This document shows positions 8,632-17,090 of a DNA stretch of 53,994 bases, in pieces. A program made the position numbers and the translations under genes. Below the pieces are notes generated by a model, which had not been told where the DNA came from, made no database searches, and worked only from the letters and a program-made list of their open reading frames with translations. Position 1 is the first letter of the stretch. Each line of letters begins with the position of its first letter. Source of the stretch: an uncultured Lachnobacterium sp. (lineage in GTDB: Bacteria; Bacillota; Clostridia; Lachnospirales; Lachnospiraceae); assembly GCA_937889225.1 (NCBI GenBank), contig CALAST010000015.1, positions 1 to 53,994 on the forward strand, written 5' to 3'.

Positions 8632-8727
8632 ATGTTGACTCTTGAAGGTTTGATTGCTGTTATTAGTTTATGTTTAACAGCATTTGGACTTGGATATTCA
8701 ATAGGATACAATAACGCAAAAAAATAA
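8632..8727 (+). CDS. Small hydrophobic toxin-like peptide (type I TA-like)
   Basis: A 31-residue peptide: a short N terminus (MLTLEG), one hydrophobic helix (LIAVISLCLTAFGLGYSIGY) and a basic tail NAKK. AAAGGAGG ends 7 bases before the ATG, far better than most neighbours. Small one-helix peptides with a polar Asn/Lys tail, a strong ribosome site and an overlapping antisense RNA are typical of TxpA/holin-like type I toxins of Firmicutes. An in-frame ATG at 8626 is too close to the ribosome site. The 3' end overlaps the terminator of a convergent RNA. Toxicity is inferred. A similar locus is at 45856-45939. Confidence 0.7.
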   Translation: MLTLEGLIAVISLCLTAFGLGYSIGYNNAKK

Positions 8728-8755
8728 CCGCCCCTGTCCAAAGAACGGTTATTTT
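8718..8755. terminator. Shared convergent terminator hairpin
   Basis: AATAACCG (8723-8730) pairs with CGGTTATT (8746-8753). T-runs follow on both strands, seven long on the minus strand and four on the plus strand. It overlaps the stop codon of the small ORF. Confidence 0.7.
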
Positions 8756-8806
8756 AGATTAAATTAATTAAATTTGGGCTAACCGTCTATCGGCAACACC
8801 TTCTTT
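8718..8806 (-). ncRNA. Putative antisense RNA (type I antitoxin-like)
   Basis: The predicted transcript runs from about 8806 down to the T-run at 8724-8718 and overlaps the last few codons and 3' end of the small hydrophobic ORF. It is supported by a promoter with a perfect TTGACA at 8836-8841 and by a hairpin AATAACCG/CGGTTATT followed by seven T on this strand. The internal sequence CGATAGACGGTTAGCC contains a second copy of CGGTTA, so alternative pairing with the terminator arm is possible. Boundaries are predicted, not measured. Confidence 0.6.
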
Positions 8807-8812
8807 ATAATC

Positions 8813-8841
8813 ATACTAACATGAAACTTATATGATGTCAA
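8813..8841 (-). promoter_or_regulatory. Promoter of the antisense RNA
   Basis: Minus strand TTGACA (8836-8841), 17-base spacer, TAGTAT (8813-8818). The -35 is perfect and the -10 weaker. No protein gene lies downstream on this strand for several hundred bases, which supports a non-coding transcript. Confidence 0.6.
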
Positions 8842-8875
8842 AACTTTTTTGTTTATTTTTCAACAACTTTGCATT

Positions 8876-10096
8876 TTATTTTTTATGTTCCACACCATTC
8901 TCTGATTCCGCATTTATTTTTTCCAATGGTTCAACTTCTTCTACAGACGGATTGGAATTTTCTGCAAGCACACGATTCCGTCTTGCAATATCTTCTTTCA
9001 CAAGTCGGTAAATGGATGCAAAAATCGGCACTGCTACAAGCATACCGGCTACGCCCATAATGCCACCACCTACCGTAATCGCAGTAAGTACCCAAATACC
9101 CGGAAGACCTATGGATTTTCCTACGACACGCGGATAAATCAAATTACCTTCTAACTGCTGTAAGATCAAAATGAATGCTAAAAACTGCAATGCCTGAAAC
9201 GGATCTGTCATCATAATCATGACAACACCAACACCTGCACCAATATAAGCACCGGCAATTGGTATCAATGCAGTAAATCCGATAAATACGCCAATCATAA
9301 CAGCATATGGGAATCCAAACAGAGTCATGCCCACCGCACAAAGCGAACCAAGAATCACCGCTTCAATACATTGTCCTACGATAAAATTACGGAAACTTTC
9401 ATCCACAACTTTAATTACATAAAACACGCTATCTGCCTGCTTTGGAAGATACGTATGGAGCAATGTTTTGCATTGTTTTCCAAGATTTTCTTTATCTAAC
9501 AACACATAGATGGAAAAAATTAATCCAATTACCACATTCATAATAATGGAAAATGTACCGGATACTACAGATACGATAGAATCCACAGCTCCGCCAACAC
9601 CACTTACTACAGTTGTTAAAATTTGTTCAATCTGTTTGGTAATATTGTTAATATCCAGTAAAATTCCCTGTTCTTCTAAATATGGGAACAATTCCATTAA
9701 CTGTTCTTCCCCAATAAAATCTATGAGCATCTGTATTGCCCCGGGTATCATACCAATAAATGATGCAATACAATTCAACAGTTCAGGAAGCACCAGACTA
9801 ATAATCAGATACACAATGCCAAACAAGCTTAAGAATGCAAATATCATACAAACAAATCGCTCTATTTTTCTGGCGAATGGCTGTTTTAAGAGCCTTTTAT
9901 ACCAGTTTTCATAGAAGTTCATCAAAATGTTGACGACATAAGCTATCACACAACCCACAAGAAGTGGTGCAGCCGCACTAATGCCAAGTTTTACAAGGCT
10001 TTCTGCTTTTCCCCAATAGCGTATTACCAAATAAATCACCAATACTACACTTGCAAAGGTAAGCACTTTTTTCGTGTCTTGCTTCAATTCTTTCAT
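8876..10096 (-). CDS. AI-2E family transporter
   Basis: A 406-residue polytopic membrane protein of the AI-2E/UPF0118 (YdiK/TqsA-like) family. Members export small molecules or couple ion gradients; the name comes from autoinducer-2 export in one member and should not be taken as a substrate. Eight hydrophobic segments are visible, starting at VLTFASVVLVIYLVI, with the long central amphipathic region and the family C-terminal block VVGKSIGLPGIWVLTAITVGGGIMG followed by GMLVAVPIFASIYRLV. A charged cytoplasmic tail follows. It stands alone, separated from the TM2 gene upstream by 236 bases in which no other feature is visible. Confidence 0.88.
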   Translation of the reverse strand: MKELKQDTKKVLTFASVVLVIYLVIRYWGKAESLVKLGISAAAPLLVGCVIAYVVNILMNFYENWYKRLLKQPFARKIERFVCMIFAFLSLFGIVYLIISLVLPELLNCIASFIGMIPGAIQMLIDFIGEEQLMELFPYLEEQGILLDINNITKQIEQILTTVVSGVGGAVDSIVSVVSGTFSIIMNVVIGLIFSIYVLLDKENLGKQCKTLLHTYLPKQADSVFYVIKVVDESFRNFIVGQCIEAVILGSLCAVGMTLFGFPYAVMIGVFIGFTALIPIAGAYIGAGVGVVMIMMTDPFQALQFLAFILILQQLEGNLIYPRVVGKSIGLPGIWVLTAITVGGGIMGVAGMLVAVPIFASIYRLVKEDIARRNRVLAENSNPSVEEVEPLEKINAESENGVEHKK

Positions 10097-10332
10097 AAAA
10101 TTGACCTCTTTTTTCTATATTTTATTACTGACCGTATTTTAGGACACTCTATTGGCATTTTATCTTTTATTTGCAAATCATAAAGCAAACTCTCAAAAAT
10201 ATCCCTTATCTATCCGAACAGTAACTTATTTTCATCCTACTCTCAAAAAACTGCCTTCGCAAGAAATTTCCATTTATTTAAGAAAAAAATTATATTTTTT
10301 AACGATTATTTATATTCCCTGTATGCCAAATT

Positions 10333-10851
10333 TCACAACATAATATTCCCATTCTCATCCGGCTTCATGGGAATCGCAACCATAATATCTACCATAGAAT
10401 GATACAATCCAATTCCTGCCCAACTAAATAACAGATAAATCAATCCTATCTTATAATGCTTCACATAAAAACGATGTCCGCCAAACCACCCTGTCAAAAA
10501 TGCCAACCATATATATTTCTTTTTGTTTACCAAAATTGGCTCTTGCTGTTTCCGTGAAAACTTCTTACTGCTTTCAGATAGTTGGTCTTCGATTCCATAT
10601 TCTTTTTTTAATTGTCTTAATTCTTCTGTTGCTATGGCAAGCTCCATCAAGGCTTCCATTTTTTCCTTGTCACTAACTTTTTTATCTTTCTCTGAAGTTT
10701 TAGCAAATAAGACACTTAAAAATTTTTTCCTCTCCTCTTTTCTATTCTCTCCATTTATATGTTCTTCTTGTGCACTTTGTATGGAATCTTCTGCTTCCTT
10801 TGCATTTATACTTGTTGCATCTAATTTTTTCGATGCCTCTTTACTACTCAT
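10333..10851 (-). CDS. TM2 domain protein (copy 1)
   Basis: A 172-residue protein with a charged N-terminal half (about 1-105, mostly Lys/Glu/Ser and probably coiled) and a C-terminal TM2 domain: LVNKKKYIWLAFLTGWFGGHRFYVKHY then a second helix GLIYLLFSWAGIGLYHS. TM2 domains are two-helix membrane hairpins of unknown biochemical role. The protein ends PMKPDENGNIML, almost the same ending as the second copy at 13620-13988. It lies 18 bases after the GPH transporter at 10870, as the second copy does after its transporter, so a whole transporter-TM2 unit has been duplicated. Confidence 0.8.
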   Translation of the reverse strand: MSSKEASKKLDATSINAKEAEDSIQSAQEEHINGENRKEERKKFLSVLFAKTSEKDKKVSDKEKMEALMELAIATEELRQLKKEYGIEDQLSESSKKFSRKQQEPILVNKKKYIWLAFLTGWFGGHRFYVKHYKIGLIYLLFSWAGIGLYHSMVDIMVAIPMKPDENGNIML

Positions 10852-10869
10852 ATATTTTTATACCTTTAT

Positions 10870-12360
10870 TTACTGTTCTAATTGTCTGGCATTTGCTTTT
10901 GCCTTAATCTCTGCAATTTTTTCTTGGATTTCTTCCATTTTTTCTTTTGTCAATGGATAAATCTTCAAAGCTACGATATTGCAGATAAGCCCAATAATAG
11001 GTGCTCCATAAAGACAGAATAATGATACTGAAAAAAGTGCCGTAGAATATTCTGCATTTTGGTCTGGAAGTGCATCTGTGAAACCAATGGCTGCATAAAG
11101 CCATGCTACAAGCATAGGTGCAAATGAAGAAACAATCTTATCTACAAAAGAAAACAATGTTCCCATTAAATTTGGTATGTATTTGCCTGTACGGTATACT
11201 TCATAATCCGCACAATCGGCTGTCATTGGAATAACCATATTGCCTGCAACACCGGATAAACCACCATTTACTACATTTAATATAAGATAAAAAACAAAAA
11301 AATATCCCATCCTAACATTTCCTTGACCATTAGATAACGTTTTTGGGTCACCAAATACCCAAAGTATAATCAATAAAATCTGACATATAATGCTTCCCCA
11401 AGAACCAATCAGCATAGCCTTTTTTTGTCCTAATGCAGTAGAAAGACCGCCTACAAGCAGTACAACAAAGACCGTAGTAGGAATTGCAACCATACTGGAA
11501 ATAATACCATTTACTGCATAATCTCCAACTACAACCCCCATTAAAACTGCCATAACTGCAACATTGCCTCTTATCTGAAAAGCCAACTTATCAGATGAAG
11601 CCGATACAATAAGCATCTGCAATGCTTTGTTATTACTTAAAGTATCCAAATAATCTTTGATACTAACTTTACTATTTTTATTTGTCACATAAAATTCCGT
11701 TTTATCTTTTGGAGCAATGGAAATTACTGCTACAACTGTACAAATAGCAGACAAAACAGCTGTAATTACCCATAAATCCTGATACAGTCGGACATCCTTT
11801 AAAAAACCACCATATTTGACGGAAAGATTTGTTGCAATTACTTGAATCATCGCAAAAAGAAGCGTATTGTAAACTGCATCAAATATCGTAAATATCAGCC
11901 TCTGTTTCGGATCATTTGTCAGACAAATCTGCCCTGATTTTGTAACGATACTCTGTGCTGTATATCCCAAATAATAAACACAGGATACTACAATAAAAAA
12001 TGGAAAACGCACTATTTCCGGTAAAATATGTGTCACATGAAATAAAATATAAGATGTAATGCAAAGAATTAGCTGTCCAATTACCATAAATGGTCTGTTT
12101 TTACCAAATTTACCATCCGTTTTATTTACCAGCAAATCTACCAACGGATCTGTCACACCGTCCCAAATTCTCATTATCATAGAAAAAGAACCTGCTAATA
12201 CGGTACTCACACCAACCCAACCACTCAAATAATAAGCTACATACCCCATAAAAAAGAGATACAAATTGGTAGCAAGATTATTCATAGCAAAACCGCCAAT
12301 TCGCCAAATTGGCACTCCATGAGTACCATCTTCACGATAATATTCTGACGTGCTATTCAT
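10870..12360 (-). CDS. GPH-type MFS sugar transporter (copy 1)
   Basis: A 496-residue, twelve-helix transporter of the glycoside-pentoside-hexuronide (GPH, MelB-like) group of the major facilitator superfamily, which usually imports sugars or glycosides with a cation. The signature IMRIWDGVTDPLVDLLVNKTDGKFGKNRPFM after helix 2 is diagnostic (GKFGKNRPF loop). The second-half motif NMVIPMTADCADYEVYRTGKY is shared with copy 2. The C-terminal tail is a charged helix (LTKEKMEEIQEKIAEIKAKA). AGGAGG precedes the ATG. It is followed by a TM2 gene and preceded by a palindrome at 12443-12480 and, further up, a HAD hydrolase gene. The substrate is unknown. Confidence 0.88.
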   Translation of the reverse strand: MNSTSEYYREDGTHGVPIWRIGGFAMNNLATNLYLFFMGYVAYYLSGWVGVSTVLAGSFSMIMRIWDGVTDPLVDLLVNKTDGKFGKNRPFMVIGQLILCITSYILFHVTHILPEIVRFPFFIVVSCVYYLGYTAQSIVTKSGQICLTNDPKQRLIFTIFDAVYNTLLFAMIQVIATNLSVKYGGFLKDVRLYQDLWVITAVLSAICTVVAVISIAPKDKTEFYVTNKNSKVSIKDYLDTLSNNKALQMLIVSASSDKLAFQIRGNVAVMAVLMGVVVGDYAVNGIISSMVAIPTTVFVVLLVGGLSTALGQKKAMLIGSWGSIICQILLIILWVFGDPKTLSNGQGNVRMGYFFVFYLILNVVNGGLSGVAGNMVIPMTADCADYEVYRTGKYIPNLMGTLFSFVDKIVSSFAPMLVAWLYAAIGFTDALPDQNAEYSTALFSVSLFCLYGAPIIGLICNIVALKIYPLTKEKMEEIQEKIAEIKAKANARQLEQ

Positions 12361-12442
12361 AAGTACCTCCTCCTTTGTCCAAAAACCACTCTCTAAAGAC
12401 CACTCTCATTTCCCCCATTTCTGAAATATATGGTTATGCAAA

Positions 12443-12480
12443 TTGCAATATAGCAAATTCCCCAATTCACTATATTGCAA
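12443..12480. promoter_or_regulatory. Inverted repeat upstream of GPH transporter copy 1
   Basis: TTGCAATATAG (12443-12453) is perfectly inverted as CTATATTGCAA (12470-12480). It lies 83-120 bases before the transporter start, in a spacer without other genes. An operator or a leader hairpin are both possible. A partial TTGCAATAT also occurs upstream of copy 2. Confidence 0.45.
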
Positions 12481-12557
12481 TCTACTACATAAATATATGA
12501 TCCATATAAACACTATATCAATATGATATAACACCCCAACATTATATAAATTTACCC

Positions 12558-13394
12558 TTATACTCCTAAATTGGCTTCAAATTCCTTAATTAACTGTATC
12601 TGATATGTTTCGTCAAAACTTCCGTCCAATAATTTTGGAAATGCTTCTTTCAATAAACGTTCCCAACTAAAGCCTTCTTTTCCAACAAGAATTGGATAAT
12701 ACCATACACCATTTTTGATTGCAGCATCTCTGTCTCCAGGTGCATCGCCTACCATAAGGATTTTCTTTACATCATAGCCTTTTTTAATCATTTCGCTAAT
12801 ACAAAATGCTTTTGAGCCTGCTTCCTGACATAACAATACACGACAATCTTCTTTTAAGGTATGTTTGCTCCATTCTGCTTCTACTGCTTCCCCATTTGCA
12901 GAAGATACAGCAGTCAGGTCTGCCTGTTTACACATTTCATCCATTGCCACTTTTACATTATCAAATGGCTTGTCATCTGCCGGAAGATTGTTGATAGCTC
13001 TGTTTGTGCGAATACTCCAAAGAAGTGCTTTTTCCACACATTCGCTGTTGCTTTTCTGTGTATATGCCAAAAGTGCCGGATTCGATAATTCTTTTGCTTC
13101 TTTTGTCCATGTTACGAATTCATCTAATCCTGTAAATTCGCAGCCTCTTTTTTGCATTTCTTCCAAAGCGAGAGCAAGTCCTTTAAAACGATTAATCCCC
13201 CTTGTAATAGAATACAAATTAATATCCAACCACAATTTCATACATTCATCAAATTTGTCTTCTAATCCGTAAGTATAAATCCACTGCGGTCCGAAACATT
13301 CCCTATGTTTCACTTCCATCGTATCCATTGCACAGCCATCACTATCAATACATACCATAAACTCGCTGTTTTTTTCAAAGTCAAAATATCCCAT
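12558..13394 (-). CDS. HAD family hydrolase
   Basis: A 278-residue haloacid-dehalogenase-superfamily phosphatase with a large helical cap. Motif I is FMVCIDSDGCAMDT (nucleophile and general acid Asp near 17 and 19), motif II is LTAVSSANGE, motif III the Lys around ISEMIKKGYDVKK, and motif IV is ILMVGDAPGDRDAA. It probably dephosphorylates a sugar phosphate, given the sugar transporters on both sides, but this is inference. A ribosome site TAAGGAGGT lies 11 bases before the ATG. It is separated from the transporter downstream by 197 bases containing a palindrome, so it may be in a separate unit. Confidence 0.85.
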   Translation of the reverse strand: MGYFDFEKNSEFMVCIDSDGCAMDTMEVKHRECFGPQWIYTYGLEDKFDECMKLWLDINLYSITRGINRFKGLALALEEMQKRGCEFTGLDEFVTWTKEAKELSNPALLAYTQKSNSECVEKALLWSIRTNRAINNLPADDKPFDNVKVAMDEMCKQADLTAVSSANGEAVEAEWSKHTLKEDCRVLLCQEAGSKAFCISEMIKKGYDVKKILMVGDAPGDRDAAIKNGVWYYPILVGKEGFSWERLLKEAFPKLLDGSFDETYQIQLIKEFEANLGV

Positions 13395-13525
13395 CAGCCA
13401 AAAATACCTCCTTATTTTATATTTTGTACAATTTCACTAATTATAACATGGTTCTTAATTTTTTTTCAACATATCTTACAATATTTTCTATATTTCTATT
13501 ACATTTTTATTACAGATTTGCGAAT

Positions 13526-13565
13526 AAAAAAGACCGTCGCATAAAACTATACGACGATCTTTTTC
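13526..13565 (-). terminator. Terminator of the GPH copy 2 - TM2 unit
   Basis: AAAGACCGTCG (13529-13539) pairs with CGACGATCTTT with one mismatch; on the minus strand it is followed by TTTTTTATT. It lies about 55-95 bases after the TM2 copy 2 stop. The plus-strand side also has T-runs. Confidence 0.75.
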
Positions 13566-13619
13566 TATATTTTATGTTTCTAACAGATTCCTCCCTGCAG
13601 CAAAGGCATCCACGTAACA

Positions 13620-13988
13620 TCAAATTAAAATACAACCATTTTCATCGCTTTTTATCGGAATTACTTCCAAAATATCAAGCGCTGCCATACTGAAAGGGAT
13701 AATTGTCCAAAAAAAGACTAAATAAATTGCTCCCAAATAATACCGTTTTGCATAAAACCGATGACCACCCATCCAGCCTGTCAGTATTGTCAGCCATATG
13801 TATTTTTTTTTGTTGACCAAGTGTTTTTCACGCTCTTTACCTTTTCCGGTAAGCTTCCAAATAAGCCCCCAAATCCCATAGACTTCTGCCTCCATACCGG
13901 CATCTTCCATGGCATCTCGCATAGCAAAGTCCGCTTCTGCAATCTCATGTACCATTCGGTCTAAACTTTTACTTTCTTTTTCTTCCAA
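13620..13988 (-). CDS. TM2 domain protein (copy 2)
   Basis: A 122-residue protein, shorter than copy 1. The N-terminal part is acidic and helical (DRMVHEIAEADFAMRDAMEDAG), and the C-terminal TM2 domain is LVNKKKYIWLTILTGWMGGHRFYAKRY followed by a second helix LGAIYLVFFWTIIPFSM. It ends PIKSDENGCILI, matching copy 1. A TTG start at 13988 is preferred because AGGAGG lies 5 bases before it; a longer TTG frame from 14003 would overlap that site. It follows the GPH transporter by 28 bases and has a terminator behind it. Confidence 0.75.
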   Translation of the reverse strand: MEEKESKSLDRMVHEIAEADFAMRDAMEDAGMEAEVYGIWGLIWKLTGKGKEREKHLVNKKKYIWLTILTGWMGGHRFYAKRYYLGAIYLVFFWTIIPFSMAALDILEVIPIKSDENGCILI

Positions 13989-14016
13989 TTTGTCCTCCTT
14001 CAAGCATTACTTAATA

Positions 14017-15759
14017 TTATGCATTTTTCTTCATAGCTTCTGCTTTGATTTCTGCGATACGGTCCTGAATAGATTCCATCTTTTCTTTTGATAATGGATA
14101 GAACTTCATAGCTACTACGTTTAAGATCCAACCAATACATGGTGCACCAATTAAACATGCCATAACTACCCAGAAAATACCACTAGAATATGGTGTTTGT
14201 ACTGTTGGAAGTGCATCTTTAAATCCGATTGCAGCAAACATTACGGATACTAATGTAGATGCTAAAGAAGAAATAACTTTATCTACGAATGAGAATAATG
14301 TTCCCATTAAGCCAGGTACGTATTTACCGGAACGATATACTTCGTAGTCTGCACAGTCTGCTGTCATTGGGATAACGATAGAGCTTGCAATTCCGGAGAA
14401 ACCTTTCATTAAGCACCAGAATAAGATGTAAAGGACACCGAATAAACTCCAGTTAGAACCTACAAATAAGTTACCCCATGTTGCAGGATTTGTTAAGCTA
14501 ACGATTGGAAGTACCATAGTGGAAGCATCTAAAAGTAAGAAAATAAGGAACATACCTGCTGCGGATGCTAACGCACCTACTGTACCAACTATAAGTGCCA
14601 TCTTCTGACCAAGTTTCTTAGCAACAACACCCATACCAAGCAAACCAAGAAGCATTGTCGGAATGGCTGCGATTGCGGACTGTGAACCAAAGTAAGCATA
14701 GTTTCCTGCCATAACACCGAATACACAAATCATGATAGTAGAGTTTGTCTGCATAGACATACTTAATTTATCAGAAGAAGCTGCTACTACAAGCATCTGG
14801 ATACCACGGTTGTGAGCCATAACGTCGATGTAGTCTTTGATTGTAACTTTCTGAACTTCACCTGTACCAAAGTATTCGCTTCTGTCTTTTCTCCAAAGAC
14901 CAAAAATTGCAAGTGCTGCACATATAGCTGCAAGTCCACCAATTAATAAGTGAAGATGCTGGAACATTTCCGGATTGTACATTGCAGATAAAGAAACGTC
15001 TGCAACTTTATCATACTGTGCTAAATATCCGTCTAAGTTGTTTACAATTTTAAGAGTTTCTTCAGATGCAAGTTCTGCAAAGTTAACTGCATCACCGGCT
15101 TTCATATCCAACGGAACTTTTGAATCTTTTGCTGTGGAAGTTAATACTTTTACTAAGTTTGGATTCTGTGCAATTAATTCCAAAATCTTATCTTTGTTTG
15201 TAGAAACAAATAATGTGAATTTTGGCATCAATGTATCAGATACATAAATCGGGAACCATACACTAAGTGCGATTAAGTTATAAACCATATCGAACATAGA
15301 GAATGTCGGTCTCTGCTGTGGGTCGTTTGTTAAACAGCTCTGTGCGGATTTTGTAACTACACACTGTGCTGTGTAACCAAGAACGTATACCATGTAAATC
15401 ACGATAAATACAGGAAGTCTGATTCCCTGTGGAATTGTCGGAACTACCCAGAACATTAATGCTGTTGTTAAGAATAAGATTACGTTACCGAGTACAATAA
15501 ACGGACGGTTTTTACCGAATTTACCGTTTGTTTTGTCTACTAACATACCTACGATTGGGTCAGTTACACCATCCCAGATACGCATTACAGTAACGAAAGA
15601 GCCTGCAAATACTACACCGACACCGATGATACCTACTAAATAGTAAGTAATGTAACTAACTAACATCATATAAAGATTAGTAGATGTGTTGTTTAATGCA
15701 TACAAGCCAATTTCCCACGTTTTGGCACGATGCATACCACTATTTTTGTTTTCTGCCAT
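14017..15759 (-). CDS. GPH-type MFS sugar transporter (copy 2, with insertion)
   Basis: A 580-residue MelB-like GPH transporter, paralogous to copy 1. It shares VMRIWDGVTDPIVGMLV, the loop GKFGKNRPF, SIVIPMTADCADYEVYRSGKY and the charged tail LSKEKMESIQDRIAEIKAEA. The extra length is a block of about 90 polar residues between helices 5-6 and the following helix (starting near LMPKFTLFVSTNKDKI and ending before YNPEMFQHLHLL), predicted to lie outside the membrane; most GPH proteins are 450-500 residues. The start at 15759 has GGGAGG 8 bases upstream; a longer frame to 15870 lacks one. It is divergent from a GntR regulator that probably controls it. Confidence 0.88.
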   Translation of the reverse strand: MAENKNSGMHRAKTWEIGLYALNNTSTNLYMMLVSYITYYLVGIIGVGVVFAGSFVTVMRIWDGVTDPIVGMLVDKTNGKFGKNRPFIVLGNVILFLTTALMFWVVPTIPQGIRLPVFIVIYMVYVLGYTAQCVVTKSAQSCLTNDPQQRPTFSMFDMVYNLIALSVWFPIYVSDTLMPKFTLFVSTNKDKILELIAQNPNLVKVLTSTAKDSKVPLDMKAGDAVNFAELASEETLKIVNNLDGYLAQYDKVADVSLSAMYNPEMFQHLHLLIGGLAAICAALAIFGLWRKDRSEYFGTGEVQKVTIKDYIDVMAHNRGIQMLVVAASSDKLSMSMQTNSTIMICVFGVMAGNYAYFGSQSAIAAIPTMLLGLLGMGVVAKKLGQKMALIVGTVGALASAAGMFLIFLLLDASTMVLPIVSLTNPATWGNLFVGSNWSLFGVLYILFWCLMKGFSGIASSIVIPMTADCADYEVYRSGKYVPGLMGTLFSFVDKVISSLASTLVSVMFAAIGFKDALPTVQTPYSSGIFWVVMACLIGAPCIGWILNVVAMKFYPLSKEKMESIQDRIAEIKAEAMKKNA

Positions 15760-16298
15760 TTTGATTTCCTCCCTTTTCCTTATTTTGACAGTGGCAGTTG
15801 TCAATAGTCTTTCCTTATAATTAAAAACTATTGTCTGTCCAAAAGCTTCAGAAATCGTCTGCAAGCCCAATTTCTCAAACTTTATATCAAATCAATCACA
15901 TTTCTGTGAAAAATTTGCAATATTATTCTTTACAGAAAAAACACTCTATATGTTATAGTACACTACCTGTATACAAGCTGTCAATAAAATTTACTTTTTT
16001 CGACATTTTATACATTTTTCACTATTAAATTTATGCAATTTTAATAATAAACCAAATATTTTTATAGAATATTTATATTTTTGCTGCAAATTGCAATGGT
16101 ATAAGAATTCCTATCTGATTATAGTTTCTGATTCCTTTTGTATAATTTCACTAATTATAACACTTTTCTACCATTTTTTTCAACATATATAACAAATTTT
16201 TCTCATTATTTTTTAATCATTCACACAATTGACAATCCCCATTTTCCGATTATAATAAGAACCATAAAAATTATATAATTTTAATTAAGGAGGAATAT
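15760..16298. promoter_or_regulatory. Divergent control region, GPH copy 2 / GntR
   Basis: This is a 539-base spacer between divergent genes. CTGTATACAAG at 15967-15977 contains the palindrome TGTATACA, close to operators of FadR/FCD-type GntR regulators (GTATAC core). TTGACAgtggcagtTGTCAA at 15785-15804 is a second inverted repeat close to the transporter start. A minus-strand TTGGAC-17-TATAAG pair near 15817-15845 is a possible transporter promoter. No gene is seen in the spacer. Confidence 0.45.
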
Positions 16299-17009
16299 AT
16301 GTTCAAACATAAGCATACGGCTTCCTCTGATACCGTATATGAATCGTTAAAAGAAGATATTTTACATTTGGTGCTTCCACCGGGAGCAGCTATCAGCGAA
16401 ATCGAGATGGCAGAACATTTTCATATCAGCCGCACACCTGTTCGTGATGCATTTAAGCGTCTGGAACGAGAAGGGCTTTTGGAAATCCAACCTCATATAG
16501 GCACATTCATCTCACTTATTGACTTAGATGCAATCACCGATATTTTATATATCAGAGATGTTTTGGAATGTGCTACATTAACGAATTTAATTCCTATGTA
16601 CAATGAATCTTTGGATTTACGGATTTGCATTTTGCTCGAAAAACAAAAAGCATTATTAGAAAGTGATTTGCCACCCGAAGAACTGGGTCGTGCTTTTTTA
16701 CTGGCAGACCATGAATTTCACAATACCTTATTCGCAGCAGCCGGCAAACCAAATATCCCGAAGTATTTAAATCAACTCAATTATCAATATGAGCGTTTCC
16801 GTACTTACATTAATTTTACCGGTAAAAGTGATTTGAAAAAACTGTATGCTTCCCATGTAGAAATCGTAGAACGTATCCGCCAAAAGGATGCAGTCGGATT
16901 ACAGAAAGTCATTAAACATCATCTTTACGATGGTTTTCAATCTAACAGCCATATTATTTATAATCACCCGGAATTTTTTAAAGATAATCATCGAAAAAAC
17001 ATTTTATAA
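16299..17009 (+). CDS. GntR family regulator, FadR/FCD type
   Basis: A 236-residue cytoplasmic transcription regulator. The N-terminal winged helix-turn-helix (about 10-75) contains ISEIEMAEHFHISRTPVRDAF followed by LEREGLLEIQPHIGTFIS, which is typical of GntR. The C-terminal FCD domain is all-helical with likely metal-binding residues (LADHEFHNTLFAAAGKP and a His in KHHLYDGF). FCD regulators respond to sugar acids or carboxylates. AGGAGG lies 5 bases before the ATG. Its divergent position to the GPH transporter suggests local control; palindromes in the shared spacer are candidate operators. Confidence 0.9.
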   Translation: MFKHKHTASSDTVYESLKEDILHLVLPPGAAISEIEMAEHFHISRTPVRDAFKRLEREGLLEIQPHIGTFISLIDLDAITDILYIRDVLECATLTNLIPMYNESLDLRICILLEKQKALLESDLPPEELGRAFLLADHEFHNTLFAAAGKPNIPKYLNQLNYQYERFRTYINFTGKSDLKKLYASHVEIVERIRQKDAVGLQKVIKHHLYDGFQSNSHIIYNHPEFFKDNHRKNIL

Positions 17010-17061
17010 AAAACAGCGGTAGAATTTTAGGTGCAACTTACCATTTCTACCGCTGTTTTCC
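17010..17061. terminator. Bidirectional terminator
   Basis: AAAACAGCGGTAGAA pairs perfectly with TTCTACCGCTGTTTT, giving a 15-base stem. It sits between the convergent GntR and LtaS-like genes and starts directly at the GntR stop. A longer T-run follows on the minus strand. Confidence 0.88.
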
Positions 17062-17090
17062 AAGCAACTGCTATCCTGTAGCCATATTGC

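Noticed and set aside
8478..8741. Minus-strand frame of 87 codons across the small toxin-like ORF
   Set aside because: It is antisense to a better-supported small gene and spans a promoter.
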